NCBI RefSeq assembly: GCF_018263925.1 | Contig: NZ_JAEVHF010000004.1 | Coordinates: 186,001 to 250,000 of the forward strand | Reading direction: 5' to 3' | DNA length: 64,000 bases | DNA from: Kistimonas asteriae | Lineage (GTDB): Bacteria > Pseudomonadota > Gammaproteobacteria > Pseudomonadales > Endozoicomonadaceae | Shown: piece after piece, positions 49,791-58,878 of the stretch | How positions within the stretch are numbered: position 1 is the first letter of the stretch | How the letters are laid out: each line of letters starts with the position of its first letter | Program-made: the position numbers and the translations under genes | Notes under the pieces: generated by a model | What the model saw: the letters and a program-made list of their open reading frames with translations, nothing else | Told to the model about the DNA's origin: nothing | The model's database searches: none

Positions 49791-49898
49791 TTGGCGATAA
49801 GCCATTTTTTCTTCCCGAAGCACCGATTTCTGGGCGCTATAGTGTAACTAGACCTTACAGCATAAGGATCGTTTTTCTGGCGGTACAGGGAGTACGTT

Positions 49899-50219
49899 AT
49901 GCTGAATATGGAGATGCTACGGGACTTTTTTGGTGATGAGGGAGAGATCCGTGAGATTCTCGCCCAATTTGTCGAAACCACGGACAGCGATATCCAGCAG
50001 CTTGAGCAGGCTATTGAGGAGCGGGATATCGGCCAGGTCGCGGAACTGGCCCACAGAATCAAAGGTGCCAGCCAGGTCATTGGTGCGGCGGATCTCGTCA
50101 GGGCGGTCGGCGAACTGGAAGCCGATGCCAGAACGCATGATGACCATTGTTTCGACGAACTCTACGCGGCGCTGGCTGAAACCTACCGGCATGTCAGTGA
50201 GGAAATACAGAGTCTCTGA
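49899..50219 (+). CDS. Histidine phosphotransfer (Hpt) domain protein
   Basis: This 106-aa stand-alone Hpt protein has the phospho-accepting histidine in ELAHRIKGASQVIGAADL (about residue 52). Such proteins pass phosphate between a hybrid kinase receiver domain and a response regulator. A CAGGGAG site precedes the ATG. The RetS-like hybrid kinase at 3641-6040 is one hybrid kinase in this window, but nothing ties the two together beyond that. Confidence 0.92.
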   Translation: MLNMEMLRDFFGDEGEIREILAQFVETTDSDIQQLEQAIEERDIGQVAELAHRIKGASQVIGAADLVRAVGELEADARTHDDHCFDELYAALAETYRHVSEEIQSL

Positions 50220-50349
50220 CGCTTCCCGCCCTGCCTAACGATCATGATATGATCGCCTGCACTAGAACACTCCGCATGTGAATGTCACATTCATAGATGC
50301 TTTTTTCATAACCCCAACCGGTACTATCACAATAAGCGGTGGACGTAAT

Positions 50350-50916
50350 ATGAATTCAGCCCCTGTCGGGCCGGCTGAGGCCGAGCTGCAGACCTGCTTG
50401 TCTGGCTGTGCCCGGGGACATCATCCCTCCCTCAAAAAACTTTATCAACGCACCTCGGCGAATCTCTTTGCCGTTGCCCTGCGTATATTGAATGACCGGC
50501 AGCAGGCCGAGGACTGCCTGCAGCAGGGGTATCTCAAAATCTGGCAGAATGCGGGTCGCTATGATCACTGCAAGGCCCGTCCCATGACCTGGATGAATAC
50601 CATTGTCAGGAACCAGGCGCTGGATATGTTGAGGCGCCGCCGGGTCGTGGAAGTCAGCGACAGTGATGAACAGGCCGCCGTGCTGGTGGATGAGTCACCT
50701 TCACAGGAAGAGCAGGTCTTGCGGATGCAACGTGGTAGTCAGATTCATCATTGCCTGGAAACGCTGTCCGCGCAGCAGCGCCAGTGCATTGAACTGGCGT
50801 ATTTCGAGGGTATGACGCATCAGGAATTGTCGGAACAGCTCAGTACGCCCCTGGGGAGCGTGAAGACCTGGATACGACGTGGATTGCTGAGGTTGAAAGA
50901 ATGTCTGAATATCTGA
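50350..50916 (+). CDS. ECF-type RNA polymerase sigma factor
   Basis: This 188-aa sigma-70 family ECF factor has region 2 (NLFAVALRILNDRQQAEDCLQQGYLKIWQNAGRYD, RPMTWMNTIVRNQALD) and region 4 (LSAQQRQCIELAYFEGMTHQELSEQLSTPLGSVKTWIRRGLLRLKECL). The ATG at 50350 gives a normal N-terminus; an upstream in-frame start at 50278 is less likely. It overlaps the anti-sigma gene by 16 bp, the usual pairing. Confidence 0.95.
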   Translation: MNSAPVGPAEAELQTCLSGCARGHHPSLKKLYQRTSANLFAVALRILNDRQQAEDCLQQGYLKIWQNAGRYDHCKARPMTWMNTIVRNQALDMLRRRRVVEVSDSDEQAAVLVDESPSQEEQVLRMQRGSQIHHCLETLSAQQRQCIELAYFEGMTHQELSEQLSTPLGSVKTWIRRGLLRLKECLNI

Positions 50917-51602
50917 ATCTGAGTGACCCGGAGCAGCGAAATCAGGCCGCGGCAGATTACGTGTTGGGGCTGCTGGATCAGAGAGAAAAGGCCGCGTTCG
51001 AAGCACTGCTGTCAGTCAGCCATGATGCCCAGCGGGAGGTTGCCCTGTGGCGCGAGTGCCTGGATATCCTGAATCAATCATTACCCCCGGTTACACCACC
51101 CGATAGTGTCTGGAAAGCGGTGTGCGATCAAACCCGTCCGCCAGGGCACTGGTGGGATAACCTGCTGGTCTGGAAAAGCGCTGCCGCCGGGTTGTTCGGG
51201 ATCCTGCTGGTGGTGGGGTTACTGTTTTTACGTAATCCGTATCCGGCGGTTAACAGTGACTATGTGTATGTTGTCCAGGGCAACACAACGCAGCCTGAGT
51301 GGATCGTCAACGCGTCACTGTCGACCAACACGGTCAGCATGAATGCCATCCAGCCGGTGGATCTGCCCAATGGCCAGGTCTGTGAACTCTGGCTGATGCT
51401 CAAGGGGCAGGAGCCGGTTTCGTTGGGAGTCTTGCCGAAACACGGCGTGAAGACGGTTGAGATCGATGCAGCCTGGCGTGATCGGCTGGCGGAAACACCG
51501 CTGGTGATCACAGTTGAATCGCCACAGGGAGCGCCCAGTGGTTACCAGATGGGAACGATGGTGAATCAAGGGGAATGGGTGCCCGTCAACAAGAGTATTT
51601 AA
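50901..51602 (+). CDS. Anti-sigma factor, RskA/ChrR-like membrane protein
   Basis: This 233-aa protein has an N-terminal anti-sigma domain (YVLGLLDQREKAAFEALLSVSHDAQREVALWRE), one transmembrane helix (about 97-113) and a C-terminal periplasmic RskA domain ending in GAPSGYQMGTMVNQGEW. Its start overlaps the end of the sigma gene by 16 bp, so it should hold that sigma factor at the membrane until a signal releases it. Confidence 0.93.
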   Translation: MSEYLNLSDPEQRNQAAADYVLGLLDQREKAAFEALLSVSHDAQREVALWRECLDILNQSLPPVTPPDSVWKAVCDQTRPPGHWWDNLLVWKSAAAGLFGILLVVGLLFLRNPYPAVNSDYVYVVQGNTTQPEWIVNASLSTNTVSMNAIQPVDLPNGQVCELWLMLKGQEPVSLGVLPKHGVKTVEIDAAWRDRLAETPLVITVESPQGAPSGYQMGTMVNQGEWVPVNKSI

Positions 51603-51652
51603 TCGCGGGTTCACGCTTAATAGTGTCGGAATGCAGAAACTGGCCGGTTCGA

Positions 51653-52219
51653 TTAACCGGCTGATTCCCGGAATTTATCGCAGTGATAGCGATAGCATTT
51701 CATGGTGTCAGGCCAGCTTTCCAGCGGCATGCCGGCTTTACGTTTCAGGTGGTTAAGAAACAGTGCGGGTTCTGGCAGTTGTGACCAGACCTGTGGAAGG
51801 AAAGTAGCGCGGTGATGACCGTCATCAATCAGCAGGCCGTCGATGCCGGGCTGCAATTGCTCGAGTAAATCCTGCTCATCGCTGATCTGCATCGGTTCCA
51901 TCGGCGACAGTATCGAAATTTCTATGGCAATCTTTTCCAGTTCCTCTGCCGAAACGGGGGAGAACCTGGGATCTTTAAATGCACTGGAAAAGGCATTGGC
52001 GGCGACATCGTTAATCAGTGGCCGATGTGCTTCCAGAGAGCCAATGCATCCACGAAGGTTTTGATTGAGGGTCAGGGTCACAAAGCTGGCTCTGACTGCT
52101 TGCAACGCTTCGGGGGCAGCCTCTGTTTCCGGTATCAGCGGTTTCCCGGACTGGAGGCCATTCTCAATACTCGTCCTTGCGATGGCCAGCAATTGAGACT
52201 GGTCTTCTTCTGTCCACAT
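51653..52219 (-). CDS. amrA: AmmeMemoRadiSam system protein A (AMMECR1-like)
   Basis: This 188-aa AMMECR1-domain protein shows the core LRGCIGSLEAHRPLINDVAANAFSSAFKDPRFSPV and the hydrophobic IEISILSPMEPMQ block. It belongs to the three-gene AmmeMemoRadiSam set with the two following genes, all within 2.7 kb here. Role unknown. Confidence 0.92.
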   Translation of the reverse strand: MWTEEDQSQLLAIARTSIENGLQSGKPLIPETEAAPEALQAVRASFVTLTLNQNLRGCIGSLEAHRPLINDVAANAFSSAFKDPRFSPVSAEELEKIAIEISILSPMEPMQISDEQDLLEQLQPGIDGLLIDDGHHRATFLPQVWSQLPEPALFLNHLKRKAGMPLESWPDTMKCYRYHCDKFRESAG

Positions 52220-52265
52220 GGCGTTTTCCTTTCAGGCCCGTGTGCGATGTGTTGGTTTGTGTGAA

Positions 52266-53045
52266 TTATTGCAGGGCAAACGAGGCGTAACCCACAACCC
52301 GGTTTTTGTCGCCAGCGGTATCACCGGAATTGCAGACTTCCAGAGTCGACACCTGCATGCCTCGTTGCCGGGCGACTTCCAGTAAACCATTGAGCGGACG
52401 GCAGCCACAGGCCTGACCACCGGTCAGGTTGGGCGTCAATAGCTCAATCGCTTTAACGGTAGAAGCATCCCGGGCACGGGCTTCATCGTAGGTGTGGTAA
52501 TGACTGAGGTCGGTGCTGATAACGATCAGGGTTTCATCGCCGCCCCATATGGCCTCAAGGACTTCGGCAACAGCCATGGTGGAGGCGTCGCCTACGACCA
52601 GTGGCACCAGATGGAAATCTTTCAGGCTGCGCTGCAGAAAGGGCACCTGGACTTCCAGTGAATGCTCCATGGCATGGGCGGCATCCAGTACCTGTACCTG
52701 CCCGAGGCTGAGCAGAGCCTGCATGGCCTGGGTGTCCAAGGGGACGTCGCCCAATGGCGTGGTAAACGTTTCGCAGTCCGGCAGTGCCAGTCCCCGGAAG
52801 GGAACCCGGTGGCTGGGACCCAGCAGAATCACTCGACGAATCGTATCCGCCTGTTCCTGTAACAGACGGTAGGCCGTCGCCGCTGTTTGCCCCGAATAAA
52901 TGTAGCCGGCATGGGGCACCACCAGTATCTTGGGCGACAGATCCCGCTTCGGTGCATTAGCAAGGAAGGTGGTAATAGCAGCATCCAGTTTTTCGGTATT
53001 GGCAGGATAGAAACTTCCCGCCACGGCAGGTTGTCGTGTTTTCAT
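52266..53045 (-). CDS. amrB: AmmeMemoRadiSam system protein B (MEMO1-like)
   Basis: This 259-aa protein of the MEMO1 family, an LigB-like fold, shows PAVAGSFYPA at the start, VVPHAGYIYSGQTAATAY with the metal-site-like histidine, GPSHRVPFRGLALP, HSLEVQVPFLQ and ISTDLSHY. It is directly upstream of amrA and divergent from the radical SAM gene, with 166 bp between their starts. Confidence 0.94.
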   Translation of the reverse strand: MKTRQPAVAGSFYPANTEKLDAAITTFLANAPKRDLSPKILVVPHAGYIYSGQTAATAYRLLQEQADTIRRVILLGPSHRVPFRGLALPDCETFTTPLGDVPLDTQAMQALLSLGQVQVLDAAHAMEHSLEVQVPFLQRSLKDFHLVPLVVGDASTMAVAEVLEAIWGGDETLIVISTDLSHYHTYDEARARDASTVKAIELLTPNLTGGQACGCRPLNGLLEVARQRGMQVSTLEVCNSGDTAGDKNRVVGYASFALQ

Positions 53046-53211
53046 AGCAGGCCCCCGGTCTGTCGAGCATAGTTAAGTATAACCGTCACTTTGTGAACGC
53101 ATCAGATTATTTACTGATCAGACCAATGGGGACTAACTGGCAATTGGTTTTTGCATCTCTGGGCATTTTGCCTAATGCTTAGTGGCAGGAAACTCTAAGG
53201 AGGGAATGGCC

Positions 53212-54306
53212 ATGGTTCAGGCATCCATCGTACCGCCATCGGCATTTCCGACCCGTTACTGGCATGAGCTGGAAGACGGGCGCATTCAGTGTGACCTTTG
53301 CCCCCGCGCGTGCAAACTGCGGGAAGGGCAGCAGGGGCTCTGTTTTGTGCGGGAGCGTCAGGATGACGCGATCGTGCTGACCAGTTATGGACGATCCAGC
53401 GGTTTCTGCATTGATCCCATTGAGAAGAAACCGCTTAATCACTTTCTGCCGGGTACACCGGTGTTGTCCTTTGGTACCGCCGGTTGCAATCTGGCCTGCA
53501 AGTTCTGCCAGAATTGGGATATCAGCAAATCCCGGCAAATTGACTCCCTGGCAGACAGCGCCATGCCGGAACGGTTAGCCGCTGCAGCCGTTCAGCTGAA
53601 ATGCCGCAGTATGGCATTTACCTACAATGATCCCATTATTTTCCTTGAGTATGCGAATGATGTTGCACAGGCAGGGCATGAGATGGGGGTACGCTCGGTA
53701 GCGGTGACGGCAGGTTATATCTGTGATGAACCGAGGGTCGATTTTTTCCGTCACATGGATGCAGCCAATATCGACCTTAAGGCGTTTACCGAGCGCTTTT
53801 ATAAGAAAATTTGTGGTGGCGAACTGGCGCCGGTATTGGAGACACTGATTTATCTCCGCCGGGAAACCAGTGTCTGGTTTGAGATCACGACCTTACTGAT
53901 TCCGGGTGAGAATGACTCGGATGCAGAGCTGGACGCCATGACCGGCTGGATTGTTGAGCATTTGGGGTCTGATGTACCGCTGCACTTTTCGGCATTCCAT
54001 CCGGACTGGAAAATGACTGACAAGCCCAATACTCCGCCTGCAACCCTGACCCGTGCACGCCAAATCGCCATGCAAAACGGTATTCGTTACTGCTACACGG
54101 GTAATGTGCATGATCCGGCCGGCAGCAGTACCTATTGCCATGCCTGCGGTGAACGGTTGATTGAGCGGGACTGGTATCAGCTGGGTGACTGGCAATTAAA
54201 TGGCAAAGGCTGTTGCAACCATTGTGGTGTCGCGTTGCCGGGAGTCTTTGAACAGAGCGCCGGCGACTGGGGTCGCCGGCGCATTCCGGTCAGGATGACA
54301 AACTGA
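53212..54306 (+). CDS. amrS: AmmeMemoRadiSam system radical SAM enzyme
   Basis: This 364-aa radical SAM enzyme carries an N-terminal zinc-like cysteine set (CDLCPRACKLREGQQGLCFV), the radical SAM motif GCNLACKFCQNWDIS, and a C-terminal zinc-like cysteine block (YCHACGERLIERDWYQL, CCNHCG). I take ATG 53212 as the start because the AGGAGG at 53198-53203 is then at the best distance; ATG 53206 is the alternative. It completes the AmmeMemoRadiSam trio. The substrate is not known. Confidence 0.93.
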   Translation: MVQASIVPPSAFPTRYWHELEDGRIQCDLCPRACKLREGQQGLCFVRERQDDAIVLTSYGRSSGFCIDPIEKKPLNHFLPGTPVLSFGTAGCNLACKFCQNWDISKSRQIDSLADSAMPERLAAAAVQLKCRSMAFTYNDPIIFLEYANDVAQAGHEMGVRSVAVTAGYICDEPRVDFFRHMDAANIDLKAFTERFYKKICGGELAPVLETLIYLRRETSVWFEITTLLIPGENDSDAELDAMTGWIVEHLGSDVPLHFSAFHPDWKMTDKPNTPPATLTRARQIAMQNGIRYCYTGNVHDPAGSSTYCHACGERLIERDWYQLGDWQLNGKGCCNHCGVALPGVFEQSAGDWGRRRIPVRMTN

Positions 54307-54326
54307 GTTGTGTCAAACGTGCGCTA

Positions 54327-56714
54327 TCAGTGGGAATCCTTGGCGAGCTCTGCAATCTCCTTGAGCCGCTCCAGCACCCGGTAATTGATGGTTCCTTTCG
54401 GGTATTTGCCACGGCTGTTGAGTTTGCCGGGTTTGATACCACAGAGGATCTCCAGGGCTTCCTCAACCTCAGAGACCGCGTAGACCGTAAACTGTTTGGC
54501 ACGGACAGCATCCTGAATTTCGGGCTTGAGCATCAGGTTACGGACGTTGGATGCGGGAATGATGACCCCTTGGGATTCACTTAGCCCCCGGGCCTGGCAG
54601 AGATCAAAGAACCCTTCAATCTTCTCGTTGACACCGCCAATAGCCTGGACCTGACCATGCTGGTTGATGGAACCGGTAATGGCCAGTCCCTGGTTGATTG
54701 GGATCTCGGTCAGTGCAGAAATCAGGCAGCAGAGTTCGGCCAGGGATGCACTGTCGCCATCGATATAGCCATAAGATTGCTCCATGGCCAGGCTGGCAGA
54801 GATGGCCAGCGGGAAATGCTGGGCATAACGGGCACCCAGGTAACCGGTCAGGATCATGACCCCCTTGGAATGGATGGCCTGACCCAGTTGAACTTCCCGT
54901 TCAATATCGACAATGCCCTGAGAGCCAGGGTACACCGCTGCGGTAATGCGGGCCGGTGAGCCAAAACTGGTATCGCCAACAGCGAGGACGGTCAATCCGT
55001 TGATCTTGCCGATGGCAGTACCTTCGGTGTCAATCAGGATACTGCCTTCCAGCATCTCCTTCTGGATTTCCTTGCTGACTCGGCTGGTGCGTTCCGCCTT
55101 GGCTTCCAACGCCTTGTTGATATGGTGGTGGGTGATCTTCCGCCCCTTGGCCATACTGCGGATGAAGTCCGCTTCTGCCAACAGGTCGAAAAGGTTGCCG
55201 ATGTGGGCAGACAGATGACCCCGGTGTTCGGCAAGGCGCGAGCTGTGTTCCACCATGCGGGCAACTGCCTGGGATGTCAGCGCCGGATAGGCTTCGTCAT
55301 CCGCCCGGGTCTTTAACAGGCGGGCAAAGGCGTGGATGGTGTCCGGGGTGCGTTCCAGGTAGCCGTCGAAATCCACCAGAACCCGGAACATTTCGTGGAA
55401 ATCAGGATCCAGTTCCTGCAGCAGGTAATAGATCTGCCGGGAACCAATCAGGATCACCTTGACGTTCAGGGGGATATCATCCGGTGTCAGGGTGATGGTG
55501 TTCACCAGTCCCAGCTCGGCAGCCGGTGATTCGATTTTCAGTTGTTCTTCTTTCAGTGCCCGTTTCAGGGCTTCCCAGACAAACGGTTCATCCAGCAGTT
55601 TGGCGGCTTCAATGACCAGGTAGCCGCCATTGGCTTTGTGCAGGCTGCCCGGACAAATCTGGCGGTAACTGGTGATCAGTGCCCCCATCTCCGCGGCATA
55701 TTCCACCCGGCCAAACAGGTTCTTGTAGCTGGGGTGGGATTCAAACACTACCGGTGCCGGCGCTTTTTTCTTGTGACCAACAACAATATTGGGAGCGTAC
55801 TGTTCTTCCAGCTGGGCACGTTTGCTGCCGTCATCACGGGACTCAATGGCCCGTTCTTCCGCCAGGATTTCCACCACGACCTTGTGCAGGTCCTGCTTCA
55901 TCGACGCCAGGTAGTTCAGGACATCCTTGTGCTTGCTGTACTTTTTCTTGAGCGGCTTGATCAGCGGCTCCAGCGCTTTGTCGATGGTGTCGTGGTTGAG
56001 TTTGCGCAGCTCCTCGCTGGATTCCCGCTTCCACTGGGGGAGCTCCGCCAGTTCGTCATTGAGCAGGGTTTCGAGCTCGGTGATGTCATTGTTGAAACGT
56101 TCCCGTTCTTCATCCGGCAGTCTGGCGAACTCGGTTTCATCCATGGCCTTACCTTCACTCATGGGCGCGAAGGTCAGGGAACCGGCTTCCCGGAACAGGG
56201 CGATGTTACGGCGCAGGGCTTCCTGTTCCACCAGGTCGATGGCCAGGTCATAACTCTTGTTGAAGTTGCGCTCAATAATGCTTTTACGTTGCTGATAGGT
56301 CGGGTGTTCGAAAGCGGCTGGAAAGGTATCCAGCAGGCCGTCGATCAGTTTGTCGAAATCCGCCTGGAGCACCTGGCCGGTACCCGCTGGCAGTTGCAGC
56401 ACCGAAGGGGAGCGTGCTATGTCAAAATTATTAACGTAAGCCCAGTCAGAGGGCTCTTCCATCCGCTTGGCTTCACTTTTCAGGTAGTGCCGTACATAGG
56501 AGGTTCGGCCGGTGCCTGATTCCCCCATAACATAGATGTTATAGCCGGAACGCTGCATGGCGACGCCGAACTGGATGGCGCCGACGGCCCGCTCCTGGCC
56601 CAGTGTGCCGACAAAAGGCTCCAGCTCGTCGGTGTCCTTGAAACCCAGTTCTGACGGCGTCTGGCGGGCAGAAAGCTGGTTGGCGGCGACTTTTAGCTTG
56701 TTCACTGCGGTTGA
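54327..56714 (-). CDS. Lon-like ATP-dependent protease (LonP family)
   Basis: This 795-aa AAA+ protease of the Lon-like (YcbZ/LonP-related) group has an N-terminal Walker A (YNIYVMGESGTGRTSYVRHYL, about residue 65), a long central helical domain, and a C-terminal Lon protease domain with the Ser in DGDSASLAELCCLISALTEIP and the Lys in IGGVNEKIEGFF. I take ATG 56714 as the start because the upstream extension lacks homology and an AGGGAAAA site precedes this ATG. It faces the radical SAM gene convergently, with 20 bp between their stops. Confidence 0.9.
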   Translation of the reverse strand, partial: STAVNKLKVAANQLSARQTPSELGFKDTDELEPFVGTLGQERAVGAIQFGVAMQRSGYNIYVMGESGTGRTSYVRHYLKSEAKRMEEPSDWAYVNNFDIARSPSVLQLPAGTGQVLQADFDKLIDGLLDTFPAAFEHPTYQQRKSIIERNFNKSYDLAIDLVEQEALRRNIALFREAGSLTFAPMSEGKAMDETEFARLPDEERERFNNDITELETLLNDELAELPQWKRESSEELRKLNHDTIDKALEPLIKPLKKKYSKHKDVLNYLASMKQDLHKVVVEILAEERAIESRDDGSKRAQLEEQYAPNIVVGHKKKAPAPVVFESHPSYKNLFGRVEYAAEMGALITSYRQICPGSLHKANGGYLVIEAAKLLDEPFVWEALKRALKEEQLKIESPAAELGLVNTITLTPDDIPLNVKVILIGSRQIYYLLQELDPDFHEMFRVLVDFDGYLERTPDTIHAFARLLKTRADDEAYPALTSQAVARMVEHSSRLAEHRGHLSAHIGNLFDLLAEADFIRSMAKGRKITHHHINKALEAKAERTSRVSKEIQKEMLEGSILIDTEGTAIGKINGLTVLAVGDTSFGSPARITAAVYPGSQGIVDIEREVQLGQAIHSKGVMILTGYLGARYAQHFPLAISASLAMEQSYGYIDGDSASLAELCCLISALTEIPINQGLAITGSINQHGQVQAIGGVNEKIEGFFDLCQARGLSESQGVIIPASNVRNLMLKPEIQDAVRAKQFTVYAVSEVEEALEILCGIKPGKLNSRGKYPKGTINYRVLERLKEIAELAKDSH

Positions 56715-57189
56715 CATTAAGATCGTTTTCCCTGAGCTGTTTCTCTTCAATAATACCTTAATCCGCCCAGTAGCAGGACTGTCTTGGCGGTTAACCCGGG
56801 TTTCCGGATCGGGTGGAACCTTCTGGGTGGTGTACAGGTTCCGGTACGGCTTGGGACGGGGATATTACAGATAGTCTGAGGTTAATTATTGTCGGATTAC
56901 TACGGCCTGACAAACCCGGATTGTCTGATGGCCAATCCCCTGTTTTATCCAGGGTATTTTTCAACCAAAAATATCATGAATTTCGGGACTTTTTGACCAA
57001 AAAGTTGTCTATGCTTCGTTCGCCTCGTGTTGTACCCCATCTTATTGCGGCGTGAGGTTCGGTAACAGGATGTCCAACAGGCCAGGGATTTGATGCTGGA
57101 ATGTGCTTTCCGGCCTTGTTTAAGGTGACCGGGAGCCGCCAGGGCGAACGAGAACTGTATTGAACCTGTGGAGACTGGATCAGACAGCG

Positions 57190-58134
57190 ATGATAACAAT
57201 CGACAACCTCAAAAAGACTTTTGGCCGGTTCACGGCCGTCGACGGAATTACCTTTTCTGTCGGGCCAGGAGAAGTGCTTGGCTTCCTGGGCCCCAACGGG
57301 GCCGGAAAATCCACCACCATGAAGATGATCAGCGGCTTCATCAAGCCAACCGCTGGTGCTGTCAGTGTCTGTGGGCATGATGTGCTCAGGGATCCGGTAG
57401 GCGCCAAACAGTTGCTGGGTTATCTGCCTGAAGGTGCGCCCGCGTACGGTGAAATGACCCCGGCCCGTTTCCTGGATTTCATTGCCGATATCCGTGGCCT
57501 GAAAGGGGATGACAAAACCGTCCGTATCCAGCATGTGGTGGAGCAACTGGCGTTGGAATCGGTGATGCATCAATCCATTGATACGCTTTCCAAGGGGTTC
57601 CGGCGCCGTGTCGGTATCGCCCAGGCCATCTTGCATGACCCGGCCGTATTGATCCTCGATGAGCCTACGGATGGACTGGACCCCAACCAGAAACATCAGG
57701 TCCGGGAGCTTATCCGTAGCCTGTCAGAAGAAAAGATTGTCATTATTTCCACCCATATTCTTGAAGAAGTCACTGCGGTGTGTACCCGTGCCATTGTAAT
57801 CGCCGGTGGGCGTGTACTGGCGGATGCGTCACCGGATGAGCTGGAACGTCGTTCCCGCTACCACCGCGCGGTCACCGTGATTCTTCCGGAGGTGGCACAG
57901 GATGAGGCGAAGGCCTGTCTGAGCCAGCTGCCCGGTGTTGCCGGTGTTGAAGTGGATATTGACCCGGTAGCGCGTTATACCCTGCTGCCTGAGGTCCACG
58001 CGGACCTGTTCCCTGTTGTGAGCCAGTTGCTGCATGAAAAGGGATGGGCAGTGGAAGAACTGTATGTGGAGCGTGGTCGCCTGGACGATGTGTTCCGGAT
58101 GCTGACCCGTGGCGAGCAGAGGGAGGTGGCCTGA
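57190..58134 (+). CDS. ABC transporter ATP-binding protein, GldA/NosF-like
   Basis: This 314-aa ABC ATPase has Walker A (GPNGAGKST), the signature LSKGFRRRVGIAQAIL and Walker B VLILDEPTDGLD, and an H-loop histidine (ISTHILEE). It overlaps the permease gene that follows (ATGA). ATG 57190 is preferred; an in-frame TTG at 57160 is possible. Together with the next two genes it forms a Gld-type ABC system. Confidence 0.93.
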   Translation: MITIDNLKKTFGRFTAVDGITFSVGPGEVLGFLGPNGAGKSTTMKMISGFIKPTAGAVSVCGHDVLRDPVGAKQLLGYLPEGAPAYGEMTPARFLDFIADIRGLKGDDKTVRIQHVVEQLALESVMHQSIDTLSKGFRRRVGIAQAILHDPAVLILDEPTDGLDPNQKHQVRELIRSLSEEKIVIISTHILEEVTAVCTRAIVIAGGRVLADASPDELERRSRYHRAVTVILPEVAQDEAKACLSQLPGVAGVEVDIDPVARYTLLPEVHADLFPVVSQLLHEKGWAVEELYVERGRLDDVFRMLTRGEQREVA

Positions 58135-58868
58135 TGCACAGTGTCAACGTGATCTTCCGGCGCGAGCTGAGCAGCTATTTTGCGACGCCTCTGGCGTACG
58201 TTTATATCGTGATTTTCCTGATGATGACCGGTGTCTTCACCTTTTACCTGGGAAATTTCTTCGAGCGTCGCCAAGCCGACCTGATGCCGTTTTTCATGTT
58301 TCACCCCTGGTTATACCTCTTTCTGATACCCGCCGTGAGCATGCGGCTATGGGCCGAAGAGCGTAAGACCGGCACGCTGGAACTGCTGCTGACTCTGCCT
58401 GTCAGTCTTGGGCAGGCGGTACTGGGCAAGTTTCTGGCGGCCTGGGTGTTTACCGGTCTGGCGCTGTTGCTGACTTTTCCCATGTGGCTGACGGTCAATT
58501 ACCTTGGCAGTCCAGATAACGGCGTTATTCTTGCCAGTTACCTGGGCAGCTGGTTGATGGCGGGTGGATTTATTGCTGTTGGCTCATGCATGTCGGCAGC
58601 GACCAGTAACCAGGTTATTGCCTTTATCCTCAGTGTGGTTGTCTGCTTCCTGTTGGTCGTCGCGGGCTATCCGATTGTGCTGGATGCCTTCCAGTCCTGG
58701 GCGCCAGCGCCGGTTGTCGATGCCATCGGCGCACTCAGTTTCCTGACGCACTTTGAAGCGATCAGCAAAGGGGTGCTGGATCTACGGGATGTGGTGTATT
58801 TCCTGATCATGATGGCGGCCTGGCTGCTGGCTACCGCCATTATCATCGATATGAAAAAGGCTGACTGA
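58134..58868 (+). CDS. ABC transporter permease (GldF/ABC-2 type)
   Basis: This 244-aa permease has six membrane helices and the N-terminal string IFRRELSSYFATPLAYVYIVIFLMMTG of ABC-2/GldF-type permeases, followed by the RLWAEERKTGTLELLLTLPVSL loop. It overlaps the ATPase gene by four bases and is followed after 10 bp by the GldG-like gene. Confidence 0.93.
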   Translation: MHSVNVIFRRELSSYFATPLAYVYIVIFLMMTGVFTFYLGNFFERRQADLMPFFMFHPWLYLFLIPAVSMRLWAEERKTGTLELLLTLPVSLGQAVLGKFLAAWVFTGLALLLTFPMWLTVNYLGSPDNGVILASYLGSWLMAGGFIAVGSCMSAATSNQVIAFILSVVVCFLLVVAGYPIVLDAFQSWAPAPVVDAIGALSFLTHFEAISKGVLDLRDVVYFLIMMAAWLLATAIIIDMKKAD

Positions 58869-58878
58869 GGAGCAGGCG

